Of a DNA stretch of 64,000 nt, positions 32,199 through 41,485 are shown piece after piece. The notes beneath the pieces were generated by a model. It was not told the origin of the DNA and did no database searches. It worked only from the letters and a program-made list of their open reading frames with translations. The stretch is from Senegalimassilia faecalis (GTDB taxonomy: Bacteria > Actinomycetota > Coriobacteriia > Coriobacteriales > Eggerthellaceae): positions 1,054,001-1,118,000 of the forward strand of contig NZ_SDPW01000001.1 in the NCBI RefSeq assembly GCF_004135645.1. The letters are read 5' to 3'. A program made the translations under genes and the position numbers. The first letter of the stretch is position 1, and each line of letters begins with the position of its first letter.

Positions 32199-32395
32199 CA
32201 GGGCGCGTGTGCAACACTTACCGTACAACAACTGGATGCGGCAAGGAGTTGCGGGTGCAGAAGCGGAGGAGCGCTAGCGTTTTCGCAGGTCAACGTTGTA
32301 AGTCTTGCAGGAATGCGCTCCGAAACGTGCTGTTCGCCGTCGAATCGGGGCGCCGTGCAACGCGTTTTGCAACAAGAAGACGAAGGAGTCGTCGC

Positions 32396-33577
32396 ATGAC
32401 GAAATATGATTTCGAAACCATCATCGACCGTCGCAACACGGGCTGCTTGAAGTGGGACGCGTGGAGCCGCCGCGGCCACGCGGCCGATGACCTGCCGCTT
32501 TGGGTTGCCGACATGGACTTTAAGACCGCGCCGGCCGCCATCGAGGCGCTGACCGAGCGCGTGCAGCATGGCGTGTACGGCTACACCATGGCAACGGATG
32601 GCTACTACGAGTCGGTGCAGAACTGGTTCGAGCGCCGCCACGGCTGGCGCCCCGAGCGCGAGTGGTTCGTCATGACGCCGGGCGTGGTGTTCGCCCTGTC
32701 CATGGCCGTGAACGCATTCACGCAGCCGGGCGACGCCGTGATCATCCAGCCGCCCGTGTACTACCCGTTCCGCCTGATGATCCAGGATAACGGCCGCAAA
32801 ATGGTCACGAGCCCGCTGCGCTACGAAAACGGCCGCTACACCATGGACTTCGAGGGTTTCGAGCGCCAGCTGGAGAAATCGGCCGCGAAGCTGTTCATCC
32901 TGTGCAACCCGCATAACCCCGTGGGCCGTGCATGGACCGAAGACGAGCTGCGCCGCATCGGCGACATCTGCCTGGCGCACAACGTGCGCGTGGTGGCCGA
33001 CGAGATTCACGCCGACTTCGCGCGCCCGGACTTCAAGCACGTGCCGTTCGCGTCGCTGGGGCGGGAATACGCCGATGCGGCCGTGGTGTGCACGGCGCCC
33101 AGCAAGACGTTCAACCTGGCAGGCTTGCAGCTGTCGAACATCTTCATCCCGAACGCCGACGCCCGTGCCGCGTTCAAGCGTACACTCGGGCGCACGGGCT
33201 ACGACGAGCCCAGCGTGTTCGGCGTCACAGCCACGCAGGCGTGCTACGAGCAGGGCGAAGAGTGGCTCGACGAGCTGAAAGGCGTGTTGAACGAGAACTA
33301 CGGCGTGCTGCAGGCGGCCGTCGACCGCATGCCGGGCGTGAGCCTGGTGCCGCTTGAGAGCACGTATCTGCCGTGGCTGGACTGCAGCGGGCTGGGGCTT
33401 GACGATGCGGGTATCAAGCGCCTGGTGGAGCAGGATGCGAAACTGTGGCTTGACCTGGGCACCATGTTCGGTCCCGAAGGCAGCGGCTTCGTGCGCATGA
33501 ACCTGGCCAGCCCGAAATCCCTGGTGCAGGAAGCCTGCGATCGCCTGGAGCAAGCGGTGAAGGGCTTGGGCAAGTAA
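32396..33577 (+). CDS. MalY/PatB-type PLP aminotransferase, probable C-S lyase
   Basis: 393-residue class I/II aminotransferase-fold protein of the MalY/PatB branch: LPLWVADMDFKTAPAAIEALTERVQHGVYGYT, PGVVFALSMAVNAFTQPGDAVIIQPPVYYPF, LCNPHNPVGRAWTEDEL, VVADEIHADFARP, TAPSKTFNLAGLQLSNIFIP (PLP lysine). Members are cystathionine beta-lyases or cysteine desulfhydrases. The ATG at 32396 follows GAAGGAGTCGTCGC. It lies 197 bases after the other PLP enzyme, same strand; the gap holds no gene. Confidence 0.92.
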   Translation: MTKYDFETIIDRRNTGCLKWDAWSRRGHAADDLPLWVADMDFKTAPAAIEALTERVQHGVYGYTMATDGYYESVQNWFERRHGWRPEREWFVMTPGVVFALSMAVNAFTQPGDAVIIQPPVYYPFRLMIQDNGRKMVTSPLRYENGRYTMDFEGFERQLEKSAAKLFILCNPHNPVGRAWTEDELRRIGDICLAHNVRVVADEIHADFARPDFKHVPFASLGREYADAAVVCTAPSKTFNLAGLQLSNIFIPNADARAAFKRTLGRTGYDEPSVFGVTATQACYEQGEEWLDELKGVLNENYGVLQAAVDRMPGVSLVPLESTYLPWLDCSGLGLDDAGIKRLVEQDAKLWLDLGTMFGPEGSGFVRMNLASPKSLVQEACDRLEQAVKGLGK

Positions 33578-33611
33578 CGGTATCGGGGGCGCCACGCGCA
33601 CGGGAAAATGT

Positions 33612-33667
33612 GTGACGCGCCCTTTGGGCGCTGACTAAAAAGGGCCGAGCTTTCGCTCGGCCCTACG
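33612..33667 (+). repeat. Two-hairpin dispersed repeat unit (copy 5)
   Basis: GTGACGCGCCCTTTGGGCGC, an ACTAAAAA spacer, then GGGCCGAGCTTTCGCTCGGC and CCTACG. The second stem is perfect here. It sits in the gap between convergent genes and could serve as a bidirectional terminator, although it has no long T-run. Confidence 0.75.
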
Positions 33668-33702
33668 CTTCGGGGGTTGGGAGGCTTACTTTGCCGAATC
33701 CC

Positions 33703-35667
33703 CTAGTTCAAACCGTACTCGGACAGCAGCGCTTGGCCGCCGATGGTGGTGGGGGCGGCGTCGCCGGCTTCGGAGAGGAACGCCGACGGGCGCACGATGG
33801 CCATGCGCTTGCCGTTCTCGCTCTTCACGCGCACTACCTGCATCTTCGTGCGTTCGGCCAGCTCAAGCTCGGACTTGCTGAAGTGCGACAGCACAAGCAG
33901 GTGCTTGGCCTTCGCCACACCGCTCATGAAATCGCGGCGCTCGGCGTCCATGACGCGGTTGCGCTCGCCATCGGTGCTGATGACCTCGAACGCGTTGCGG
34001 ATGGGGAAGAAGCCGTCGATACAGCCGACCACGAAAATGTTGTCGTACTCGGTGCCGCACAGGTTCTGCAGCGTGGACACGTGCAGCACGTGCGGATCGT
34101 CGATCCAGGCCGGATCCATGATGACGGCGCGCTCCATCTCGAACAGGCGCGCGGCCGTCTCGTCGCCCATCATGTCGGCGGCAACGGCCTCGAACTCGCT
34201 GATGCCCTCGGCGCCGATGGCCTTCATAAGGCCGAAGCCGCGGCGCGTGCTGTTCTTCGTGATAAACTCCTGGCCAGCGCGCCATTTCTCGGCCAGCGTG
34301 CGAGCGCGCAGGAACGGCTCCTTCGCGCCGAACCCGGCGTTGCCCACCTGCTCAAGCGCCTGGTACAGCGTGATGTTCTCGGCCTCGGCGAAATCCTGCA
34401 GACCCATCCAGGCGTCGGAGTTCGTCAGCGCGTTGTCGAAGCCGCACCAGCTGCGCCACGCCACCATGTCGCGCGGATTGGCCAGCAGGTTCAGCTTCGT
34501 GTACGCAACAAGCGCGCGCGAACGGCTGGAATCGCGCGGGTCGCCCGCCAGCGTGCCGGCGGCACCGGCGGCGGACACGTTGAAGCCGCGTCGGCGCAGC
34601 AGCCTCTCCACCATCACAGCCCAGCGGCGGTTGGCCACCACGATGCACGTGTGGGCCTCGCGCACGTCTTCCTGGCTGCTCAGCAGGTGGCGCAGGTACT
34701 TCGTCAGGCCGTTCAGCTCGTCCTCGGGCGTGTTCCACTTGATGGACTGCACGCCAACAGGCAGCGCAGCAGCCGCGGGGTCGCGCTCGATGTCCGCAGC
34801 GGTTCCGGCAACGTAGGCGCCATCCATGCCGTCCTGGCTGCCCAGCGCATCGGCCAGCGCGATGACCTGCGGGTTTCCGAAGGCGCCTTCCAGATGGAAC
34901 ACCTCAACGTCGCGGCGCACGGCGTCGAACTTCAGGAAGCCCTCAACATAGGGGTGATTGCCGCGCTTAGACATCATCTGGTTGGGGTTGCCCGCCACCA
35001 TGATCTGCTTGTCGGCCAGCAGGCACAGGCACGTCTGCTCGGAGTGCGAGAAATTCTGGAAATCGTCGCACAGCACGTGCGAGAAGCGGCCGCGCGCGGC
35101 CTCGCCGGCGTCGCTTTTCAGGAAATCGGCGGCCAGCATAGGCGCCTCAACAGGCAGCATGGCGCCGCGCAGCTTCAGCACGCGCGTGGCGAAGGCGTGC
35201 AGGTTGCCCGCAGCGGTGCCGGCGCCCCACTCCTCTCGCGACTCGTAGTTGGCCATCTTGCGCTCCAGAAACGACAGCATGCTGCGCAGCTTGCGCGGCT
35301 GTTCGCCGGTGGTTTTCAGATCTTCCAGGAAGAAGTTGTATTCGGCTTCGGAAAGGATGCGCGGCTCGCGGCCGGTGGCCTCGCGGGCGGCGGGGGTGTC
35401 AAGCACCTCGACGGCGGCGTCAAGCGCGCAGCAGATGCGCACGGCCTCGGCGGCGGCAGCTTTGTTGGCGGGAAGGGCGCGGCGCAGGCGCTTGCGGAAG
35501 GCCTGGGCGGCGAAAGCGTTCGTGACCGCAACAAGAATGGACTCGGGAGCCTCGCCGTTTTCAATCAGTTTCGCGCAGCGCGCCACCAGCGCCTGCGTCT
35601 TTCCGCTTCGAGCTGCGCCCTCGATCTTCGCGAGACGCCCGTCGAATGCAGCAATGGTATCGATCAT
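33703..35667 (-). CDS. UvrD/Rep-like superfamily 1 helicase with divergent motifs V and VI
   Basis: 654-residue protein with the SF1A layout. Motif I GAARSGKTQALVARC near the N-terminus, motif Ia VAVTNAFAAQAF, motif II HVLCDDFQNFSHSEQT (DDFQ in place of the usual DExQ), motif III VAGNPNQMMS, motif V area HVSTLQNLCGTEYDNIFVVGCIDGFFP, motif VI area SGVAKAKHLLVLSH. The last two depart from the classic forms (THKAKGLE and VALTRAK), and the motif VI arginine is missing, so helicase activity may be changed. It follows the unknown coiled-coil gene on the same strand, probably as an operon. ATP binding is likely; the role (repair, RNA, defence) is unknown. Confidence 0.82.
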   Translation of the reverse strand: MIDTIAAFDGRLAKIEGAARSGKTQALVARCAKLIENGEAPESILVAVTNAFAAQAFRKRLRRALPANKAAAAEAVRICCALDAAVEVLDTPAAREATGREPRILSEAEYNFFLEDLKTTGEQPRKLRSMLSFLERKMANYESREEWGAGTAAGNLHAFATRVLKLRGAMLPVEAPMLAADFLKSDAGEAARGRFSHVLCDDFQNFSHSEQTCLCLLADKQIMVAGNPNQMMSKRGNHPYVEGFLKFDAVRRDVEVFHLEGAFGNPQVIALADALGSQDGMDGAYVAGTAADIERDPAAAALPVGVQSIKWNTPEDELNGLTKYLRHLLSSQEDVREAHTCIVVANRRWAVMVERLLRRRGFNVSAAGAAGTLAGDPRDSSRSRALVAYTKLNLLANPRDMVAWRSWCGFDNALTNSDAWMGLQDFAEAENITLYQALEQVGNAGFGAKEPFLRARTLAEKWRAGQEFITKNSTRRGFGLMKAIGAEGISEFEAVAADMMGDETAARLFEMERAVIMDPAWIDDPHVLHVSTLQNLCGTEYDNIFVVGCIDGFFPIRNAFEVISTDGERNRVMDAERRDFMSGVAKAKHLLVLSHFSKSELELAERTKMQVVRVKSENGKRMAIVRPSAFLSEAGDAAPTTIGGQALLSEYGLN

Positions 35668-35815
35668 ATAAAACTCCCTTTCTTGTTGCGGCTATCTGTG
35701 GCCGGCCCGCGCGCAGCGGGCCGGCGGTTTTCAAAAGGTTGCGAACAGGCGCGGCGACTCGGCCGACCTGACGCGATGGCGCTCCGGCGGGGGCGCGGCA
35801 GGCAAACGGCGCGCG

Positions 35816-36649
35816 TTACGCGGCGAACGTCTTGCTCGTGCCGTCAGTATACTCCACGGTCCACGTGCTGTAGTCAACGGCGAACGTGGGTTCATCAAGT
35901 TCGAACACAAGCTCGGGCGCTTCCACGCCGCCGCCTTCAACAACGGCTTCGCCTTCCTCGTTGGCGGCAACCAGCTCGGGCGACTCCAGGAACGCCTCCT
36001 CGGCGGCAGCCTCGGCGGCGGCGCGCTCGGCCTCGGCGGCAGCGGCGGCAGCCTCGGCGGCCGCGCGCTCTTCTTCGGCGCGCTTTGCGGCAGCAACGGC
36101 GCCGTCGGCAACCTGCTGCTTCCACGACTCGGCCGTGGGCATGCTGATGCGCGCGATGGAAGCCTTATCGCCCAGCTTCCCGCTGTTGTATGCCTCGCGT
36201 ACAACGCTCAGCATCTCGGCAGCGCTCTCCTCGATGCTGCTCACATCGTTCATGCGCAGGCGCACGGGCAGCTGGCCGTTTTGCAGGTCCACCTCAAGCC
36301 ACGTGAACATAAGCTCCTGGCCGTCTTCGATCTCGCGCTGACGCTTGTTGTAGATAAGCGTCTGGTTGCCGATCTTGCGGAACTGGTTGGCGAACCACGT
36401 GCGCATCACGTCGTTCCACAGCTCGTCGGAGCCTTCTTCGTCCGCATTCAGATACTGGCGCGTGCCCAGCTTCACCAGCATGCACAGCGTGTTCTCCACC
36501 GGCGCATCGTCGACTGCGGCCGCGTGCGTGCGCACGAGCGCGGAGCCTACATACGTGTAGCTGCGGCCGATTTCCAGGCGCAGCTCGTCGGAGTCGATGC
36601 GCTCGTCCACGTCCACGATCAGCGTCAGGGAAGGTCTTGGTTGTGCCAT
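35816..36649 (-). CDS. Protein of unknown function with Ala/Glu coiled coil
   Basis: I do not recognise a family. From MAQPRPSLTLIVDVDERIDS (ATG 36649, after GAGGGGTTTGAAC) the chain has 277 residues: an N-terminal mixed region of about 175 residues (LRLEIGRSYTYVGSALVRTH, LCMLVKLGTRQYLNADEEGSDELWNDVMRTWFANQFRKIG, MFTWLEVDLQNGQLPVRLR), a strongly helical Ala/Glu/Arg-rich stretch at about 180-225, an acidic linker, and a final small domain (FELDEPTFAVDYSTWTVEYTDGTSKTF). No signal peptide or membrane segment. It is the first gene of a two-gene unit with the UvrD-like helicase, so a shared task is likely. Confidence 0.75.
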   Translation of the reverse strand: MAQPRPSLTLIVDVDERIDSDELRLEIGRSYTYVGSALVRTHAAAVDDAPVENTLCMLVKLGTRQYLNADEEGSDELWNDVMRTWFANQFRKIGNQTLIYNKRQREIEDGQELMFTWLEVDLQNGQLPVRLRMNDVSSIEESAAEMLSVVREAYNSGKLGDKASIARISMPTAESWKQQVADGAVAAAKRAEEERAAAEAAAAAAEAERAAAEAAAEEAFLESPELVAANEEGEAVVEGGGVEAPELVFELDEPTFAVDYSTWTVEYTDGTSKTFAA

Positions 36650-36856
36650 GTTCAAACCCCTCATTCGTCTTGCGGCGGCTGCCTGCGCGCCGCGCCCCTC
36701 ACGGGCGCCACGCCGGCTCATCCGCCTGTTCCTCTTCGCTAACCAAAGTATAAATGCCCAGTTCAGCGCAAAATCATCCCGCAAGGATGATATGCGCGCG
36801 CTCATACATCCCCCTCTTATGATTCCCGTCAAACCCGCCGCCGTAGTATCGAGTCA

Positions 36857-36970
36857 CCGCATTGGGGACGCAGCGCGGCGCCGCATTCGGCCAAGCCGCC
36901 ACCCTCCTCCCTCCCCCCCCCTTGCAGGCGGAAGGCTGAGGTGCAGCACCGCGCCGTGTCTCCAATGCGG
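36857..36970. repeat. Inverted repeat in the leader of the molybdoenzyme operon
   Basis: CCGCATTGGGGAC (36857-36869) pairs with GTCTCCAATGCGG (ending 36970), one mismatch, enclosing about 88 bases with a run of nine C at 36913-36921. It lies 41 bases before the start codon and could shape the leader RNA of the operon or be a small inserted repeat. Confidence 0.5.
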
Positions 36971-37011
36971 AAGACGAAAAGGAACGAGTAAGTAAAGGAG
37001 AGGAGGGGCAT

Positions 37012-40000
37012 ATGGCGAAACTTTCTTTGACTCGCCGCAGCTTCCTGAAGGCGTCCGCTATGGCGGGTGCTGCCGCAACCGTGGGGTTCGCTGCAGCGCC
37101 GTCTGCGGCTCTGGCCGAGGGCGCTGATCCGACGGCCGGTGAAGTGAAGCGTATCCGTTCTTGCTGCCGCGCTTGCGGTAAGGTCGAGTGCGGTACGTGG
37201 GTCACCGTCCAGGACAACAAGGTGATCAAGGTCGAGGGCGATGAATCCAACGCTCACAGCCGCGGTCACTGCTGCGCGAAGTCTCAGTCGTCGATGCTCG
37301 CACTGTACCATCCCGATCGTTTGCGCTACTGTCTGAAGCGCACGAACCCCAAGGGCGAGGACGATCCCGGTTGGGTGCGTATTTCCCTGGCCGAGGCCTT
37401 CGACGAGGCCGGCGCCAAGCTCAACGAAATCGTGGAGAAGTACGGCGGAGAAGCCAACTTCGCCATGGGCGGCACGTCCCGCGTGTGGGCGCAGCCTCCG
37501 TACGGCACCTTGAAGTCCATCTTCCCGACCCCGAACGCCCACCTGGCGTACGAGATCTGCAAGGGCCCGCGTCACTTCGCCGGCATTCTGACCGACGAAA
37601 TCGGCTCGCCCTGGATGGAAGTCGAGCAGGGTCCGCTCGTGTACGTGCAGTGGGGCACCGCTGCCGAGTACTCCAACTATGACTCCACGAACCGCACGGT
37701 CGTGGACTGCTCGCAGCGCGCTTACAAGCATATATTGGTGGACCCGCGCATGACGCCGCTGGGAAAGGAAGCCGACCTGTGGCTGCCGCTGCGCGTCGGC
37801 ACCGACCTGTGCCTTTCCCTGACCTGGCTCAAGTGGATCCTGGACAACGAGGCCTACGACGACCTGTTCGTCCGCCGTTGGACCAACGCCCCGTTCCTGT
37901 GGAACCCCGAGAAGGACGGTCGCACGAAGAAGGGTTGGTTCCAGGAGATGAACGGCGGCGTGGATATGGAATCCCGTATCCTGACCGAGGCCGACGTCGA
38001 CCGCGAGTGGATCAGCCAGTGGTGGGAGCCGGCGGACGAGAAGTACAGCTATCGCCGCTTCATCTGCTGGGACGAGAACAACAACAAGCCGACCTACTGG
38101 GACGCCGAGGCCTGCCAGTGGGAGGGCGAGAAGCATAAGATCCCGACGACCGGCACCTGGATCGAGCATCCGTACAAGCCGATCATCGCCGATGCATGGC
38201 TGCCCGACCCGTCGCACTTCGCCGACCCGGCCGACCCGTCCTACGACGCGTACTGGAACGAGGGCAACGAGGGCGGCAAGAAGTCCAACCCCATGGGCCT
38301 GCCGAAGAATCCCGCGCTGTTCCCTGGCGGTGTTGAGATCAAGCTGAAGAACGGCGCCACCATCAAGGCCGGCACCGTTTGGGAAGCCTTCTCCGACTCC
38401 CTGTCCGAGTACACGCCCGAGTACTGCGAGAGCGTGACCGAGGTTCCTGCTGAGAAGATCGTAGAGGCCGTGAAGATCTACACCACGCGCCTGAACCCGT
38501 TGCACGGCAACGGCGGCATCCACTATCAGCTGGCTCCCGACCAAACGGGCCACGCGGTGCAGAACTCCCGCGCCCTGCAGCTGATCGCCTGCATCACCGG
38601 CAACTCCGACGAGCCTGCGGGCAACCGCGGTTCCTCGAAGGCCGAGGTCGACGGCTGCTGCGGCCGCGCGAACATGAAGGTCACCGACCACGAGCCGCGC
38701 GACTGGGGTATCCGCGAGGGCGTTGGCACCATGGAACTGGGCAACACGCCGCGCGACCTGTCCATCGACGAGCAGGTTCCGCTGATCCAGAACTTCGTGC
38801 AGTACCTCATCGACGAGAAGTCCCCGCTGGCCGAGCGCTACGGCAACCACGTGCCTTCCGCCGAGGAAGCGCGCTGGATCGCAGAGCGCAAGGGCGGCGC
38901 ATACAAGAGCTCGCGCGCATGGCCTGGCCTGAAGACCTCGTTCGACAGCAACGCCAAGCAGATTTCCGCTGAGCGCTTCCCGCTGCTTCGCTACTGGAAC
39001 CGCTGGGCCGACTCCGCAACCATTTGGGACTCCATCAACGGCATCGACACCCCGTATCAGATTCATGGCGGCGTGTGCATGTCCGGCGACTTCATGAACG
39101 AGTCCAACCTGCTTGAGGCCTGGGAGGCCCTGACCCGCCTGGACTTCTGGCTGGACTTCAACCTGTGGAGCTGCCCGAACAACGGCTGCGCCGACATCGT
39201 CATCCCCGTCCTGCACTGGCTCGAGGTCAACACCGGCCGCGTGTCCCAGGGCGCCGGCGGCATCTTCGGCGCAGGTCAGCGCGCCGTCGAGCCGATGGGT
39301 GATTGCATCTACGACCCGGTCGCCGTCATCTGCCTGCACCTGGGCATGGCGAAGGCGGTCTCGGGCAAGGAGCATCCGACGCGCGCCGACATCCCGGCGG
39401 ACCGCTCGGCTCTCATCTGGAACGACCGCGACCTGAACTACGACGGCTGGAACAACCTGGACTACAACAACTTCGTGCAGATGGGCGGCGACGTCACCTA
39501 CGAGCAGCAGGAGTACCGCGTGCTCAAGGACGCTACCGACTGGTGGCGCATCGAGGAGTTCAAGGGCAAGGAGAACAAGCCCGAGCCCGTCATCCCGGCG
39601 TTCCCGAGCTATGCAGCCTCCGAGCAGCCTGCCCAGGTCAGCAACGACGTGGCCGGCCCGGACTTCCCCGAGTACGCTGCGAAGTTCCAGGAAGAAGGCT
39701 GGTTCGACTGCCGCAAGTGGCATCCCGAGCGTTGGGGCACGTACCGTCGTTGGGAGATGGGTTACCGTCGTCAGCAGGGTGGCTACAACCTGTACGCCGC
39801 CATCGACGAGAAGTGCGGCTTCATGACCCCGACCGCCAAGGTCGAGGTGTGGTCCACCATCGCCGAGACGTACATCCCGGACACCACGAAGACGTTCGCG
39901 GAAACCTGCAGCCCGGATCGCGCCGCTTACGATGGCAAGATTCCGGACATCGACAAGTTCCCGCACTGGTTCGAGCCGAAGAACTCCAAGGCGGAGGCTC

Positions 40001-40803
40001 CGCGTTACTACCACAAGGACCAGGCCGATCAGATTTCGACGACCGACTCCTACATCAATGACAACTACAAGGGCGATCATCTGATGGAAGAGTACAAGGA
40101 GAACCTGCAGAAGTACGGCGACGACCATGCGTTCATCATGACCACCGGTTCCCGCCAGCCCGTGTACTTCCACTCCGAGCATCGTCAGCTGCCTTGGTGC
40201 CGCGAGCTGTGGCCGTCGCCGCGTGTTGAGATCAACCCGTCCGATGCCGCGCGCATGGGCATCGAGCAGGGCGATTGGGTCTGGATCCGCACGCCTTGGG
40301 GCGCAGTCCGCGAGGTCGCCGACCTGTACTACGGCATCAAGGAAGGCACCATCAACGCCAACCATGCGTGGTGGTACCCCGAGATGGACACGGCAAGCCA
40401 CGGCTTCGAACTCGTCGGCATCAACTGCTGCATGGACAAGTACGCCCAGTGCTGGGTGTGCGGCGCTTCGCAGCTGCGCGGTATCCCGGCGCTGATCTAC
40501 AAGGCAACGGCTGAGAACTCCCCGTTCAACAACCCGGTGCCGTGCGATCCGAAGGGCAATCCGGCCATCACGAACGCCAACGACCCGCGTCTGAAGGAAT
40601 GGCTGTCCAACGACCCGCGTCTGGCCGACGCCAAGGTCGATCTGACGTTCGCCAACATGGACGCCAAGGGCTGCCAGCCCTCCATCCAGTCGCCTGACGC
40701 GCTGGCAACGGGCAAGCTGTCCCAGGGCTCCGTCGGCAACGACGCGCTGGGCCAGTACATCAATAAAGGCTCGCTGAGCGACAAGCTTGGCTCTTACAAA
40801 TAA
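37012..40803 (+). CDS. Tat-exported molybdopterin oxidoreductase, catalytic subunit (DMSO reductase superfamily)
   Basis: Large (1263 residues) Mo/W-bis-MGD enzyme. The N-terminus has a twin-arginine signal, LTRRSFLKASAMAGAAATVGF, with an Ala-rich cleavage region, so it acts outside the cytoplasmic membrane. A [4Fe-4S] motif follows: Cys52-x2-Cys55-x4-Cys60 and Cys88 (Cys87 adjacent); the x4 spacing is wider than the usual x3. The C-terminal part carries the MGD-binding region (FIMTTGSRQPVYFHSEHRQLPW, VEINPSDAARMGIEQGDWVWIRTPWGAV). It is longer than DmsA or PsrA. Ferredoxin and DmsC-like genes follow 18 and then 4 bases apart, so it forms a membrane-bound reductase or dehydrogenase. Eggerthellaceae have many such enzymes, including catechol dehydroxylases, but the LuxR-type neighbour usual there is missing; substrate unknown. 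Confidence 0.92.
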   Translation: MAKLSLTRRSFLKASAMAGAAATVGFAAAPSAALAEGADPTAGEVKRIRSCCRACGKVECGTWVTVQDNKVIKVEGDESNAHSRGHCCAKSQSSMLALYHPDRLRYCLKRTNPKGEDDPGWVRISLAEAFDEAGAKLNEIVEKYGGEANFAMGGTSRVWAQPPYGTLKSIFPTPNAHLAYEICKGPRHFAGILTDEIGSPWMEVEQGPLVYVQWGTAAEYSNYDSTNRTVVDCSQRAYKHILVDPRMTPLGKEADLWLPLRVGTDLCLSLTWLKWILDNEAYDDLFVRRWTNAPFLWNPEKDGRTKKGWFQEMNGGVDMESRILTEADVDREWISQWWEPADEKYSYRRFICWDENNNKPTYWDAEACQWEGEKHKIPTTGTWIEHPYKPIIADAWLPDPSHFADPADPSYDAYWNEGNEGGKKSNPMGLPKNPALFPGGVEIKLKNGATIKAGTVWEAFSDSLSEYTPEYCESVTEVPAEKIVEAVKIYTTRLNPLHGNGGIHYQLAPDQTGHAVQNSRALQLIACITGNSDEPAGNRGSSKAEVDGCCGRANMKVTDHEPRDWGIREGVGTMELGNTPRDLSIDEQVPLIQNFVQYLIDEKSPLAERYGNHVPSAEEARWIAERKGGAYKSSRAWPGLKTSFDSNAKQISAERFPLLRYWNRWADSATIWDSINGIDTPYQIHGGVCMSGDFMNESNLLEAWEALTRLDFWLDFNLWSCPNNGCADIVIPVLHWLEVNTGRVSQGAGGIFGAGQRAVEPMGDCIYDPVAVICLHLGMAKAVSGKEHPTRADIPADRSALIWNDRDLNYDGWNNLDYNNFVQMGGDVTYEQQEYRVLKDATDWWRIEEFKGKENKPEPVIPAFPSYAASEQPAQVSNDVAGPDFPEYAAKFQEEGWFDCRKWHPERWGTYRRWEMGYRRQQGGYNLYAAIDEKCGFMTPTAKVEVWSTIAETYIPDTTKTFAETCSPDRAAYDGKIPDIDKFPHWFEPKNSKAEAPRYYHKDQADQISTTDSYINDNYKGDHLMEEYKENLQKYGDDHAFIMTTGSRQPVYFHSEHRQLPWCRELWPSPRVEINPSDAARMGIEQGDWVWIRTPWGAVREVADLYYGIKEGTINANHAWWYPEMDTASHGFELVGINCCMDKYAQCWVCGASQLRGIPALIYKATAENSPFNNPVPCDPKGNPAITNANDPRLKEWLSNDPRLADAKVDLTFANMDAKGCQPSIQSPDALATGKLSQGSVGNDALGQYINKGSLSDKLGSYK

Positions 40804-40821
40804 GGAAAGGAGGTTCCACCC

Positions 40822-41481
40822 ATGGCTAATTACGCGATCATCACCGACCTGAACCGCTGCACGGGCTGCCTGGCCTGCACGGTTGCCTGCAAGGCAATCA
40901 ACGGCGTTGACGTCGGCAACTTCTGGATCAAGACGCTGCGCATCGGTCCGCACCCCATCGAGGGCGGCTCGGGCGATTTCCCGGACGTGGAGATGTACTT
41001 CCTTCCGGTTCAGTGCCAGCACTGCAAGAACCCCGAGTGCGTGCGCGTGTGCCCGACCGGCGCGTCCCATATCCGCGAGGACGGCACCGTGCAGATCGAC
41101 AAGTCCAAGTGCATCGGCTGCCGTTTCTGCGCTCTGGCCTGCCCTTACGGCGTTCGCTACCTCAATGAGGAAGAGCGCGTTGTTGAGAAGTGCACCATGT
41201 GCGAGCAGCGCATCAGCCAGGGCGAGCTGCCGCAGTGCGTCGCCCAGTGCGGCGCCCGCGCCCGCTTCTTCGGCGACCTGGACAAGGGCGTCGACAACTT
41301 CGAGGGTCCGGCACATCCGGACAGCCCCGGCTGCCAGTACGACGAGATGACGAAGACCCGCGTCAAGCTGAAGGACTACGTCGAGGCGTACACGGAAAAC
41401 GATATCCATCATCTCAAGGACGCAGGCAACAAGCCCAAGCTGATGTACCTGCTCCGCGAGGGTCGAAAGTGGAGGGAGTAG
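40822..41481 (+). CDS. Four-cluster ferredoxin subunit (DmsB/PhsB-like)
   Basis: Electron-transfer subunit of 219 residues that wires the molybdoenzyme to its membrane anchor. Four Cys groups are seen: CTGCLACTVACK, CQHCKNPECVRVCP, CIGCRFCALACPYGVR and CTMCEQRISQGELPQCVAQC, as expected for four [4Fe-4S] clusters. It has no signal peptide, so it would be carried through Tat with the catalytic subunit. AAGGAAAGGAGG precedes the ATG. It lies four bases before the anchor gene. Confidence 0.95.
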   Translation: MANYAIITDLNRCTGCLACTVACKAINGVDVGNFWIKTLRIGPHPIEGGSGDFPDVEMYFLPVQCQHCKNPECVRVCPTGASHIREDGTVQIDKSKCIGCRFCALACPYGVRYLNEEERVVEKCTMCEQRISQGELPQCVAQCGARARFFGDLDKGVDNFEGPAHPDSPGCQYDEMTKTRVKLKDYVEAYTENDIHHLKDAGNKPKLMYLLREGRKWRE

Positions 41482-41485
41482 ACTC

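Noticed and set aside
37012-40803. Naming the molybdoenzyme a catechol or dopamine dehydroxylase
   Set aside because: The family is plausible for this lineage, but the typical regulator neighbour is missing, the DmsC anchor and NapGH-like genes point to a respiratory complex, and no residue specific to those enzymes could be verified.
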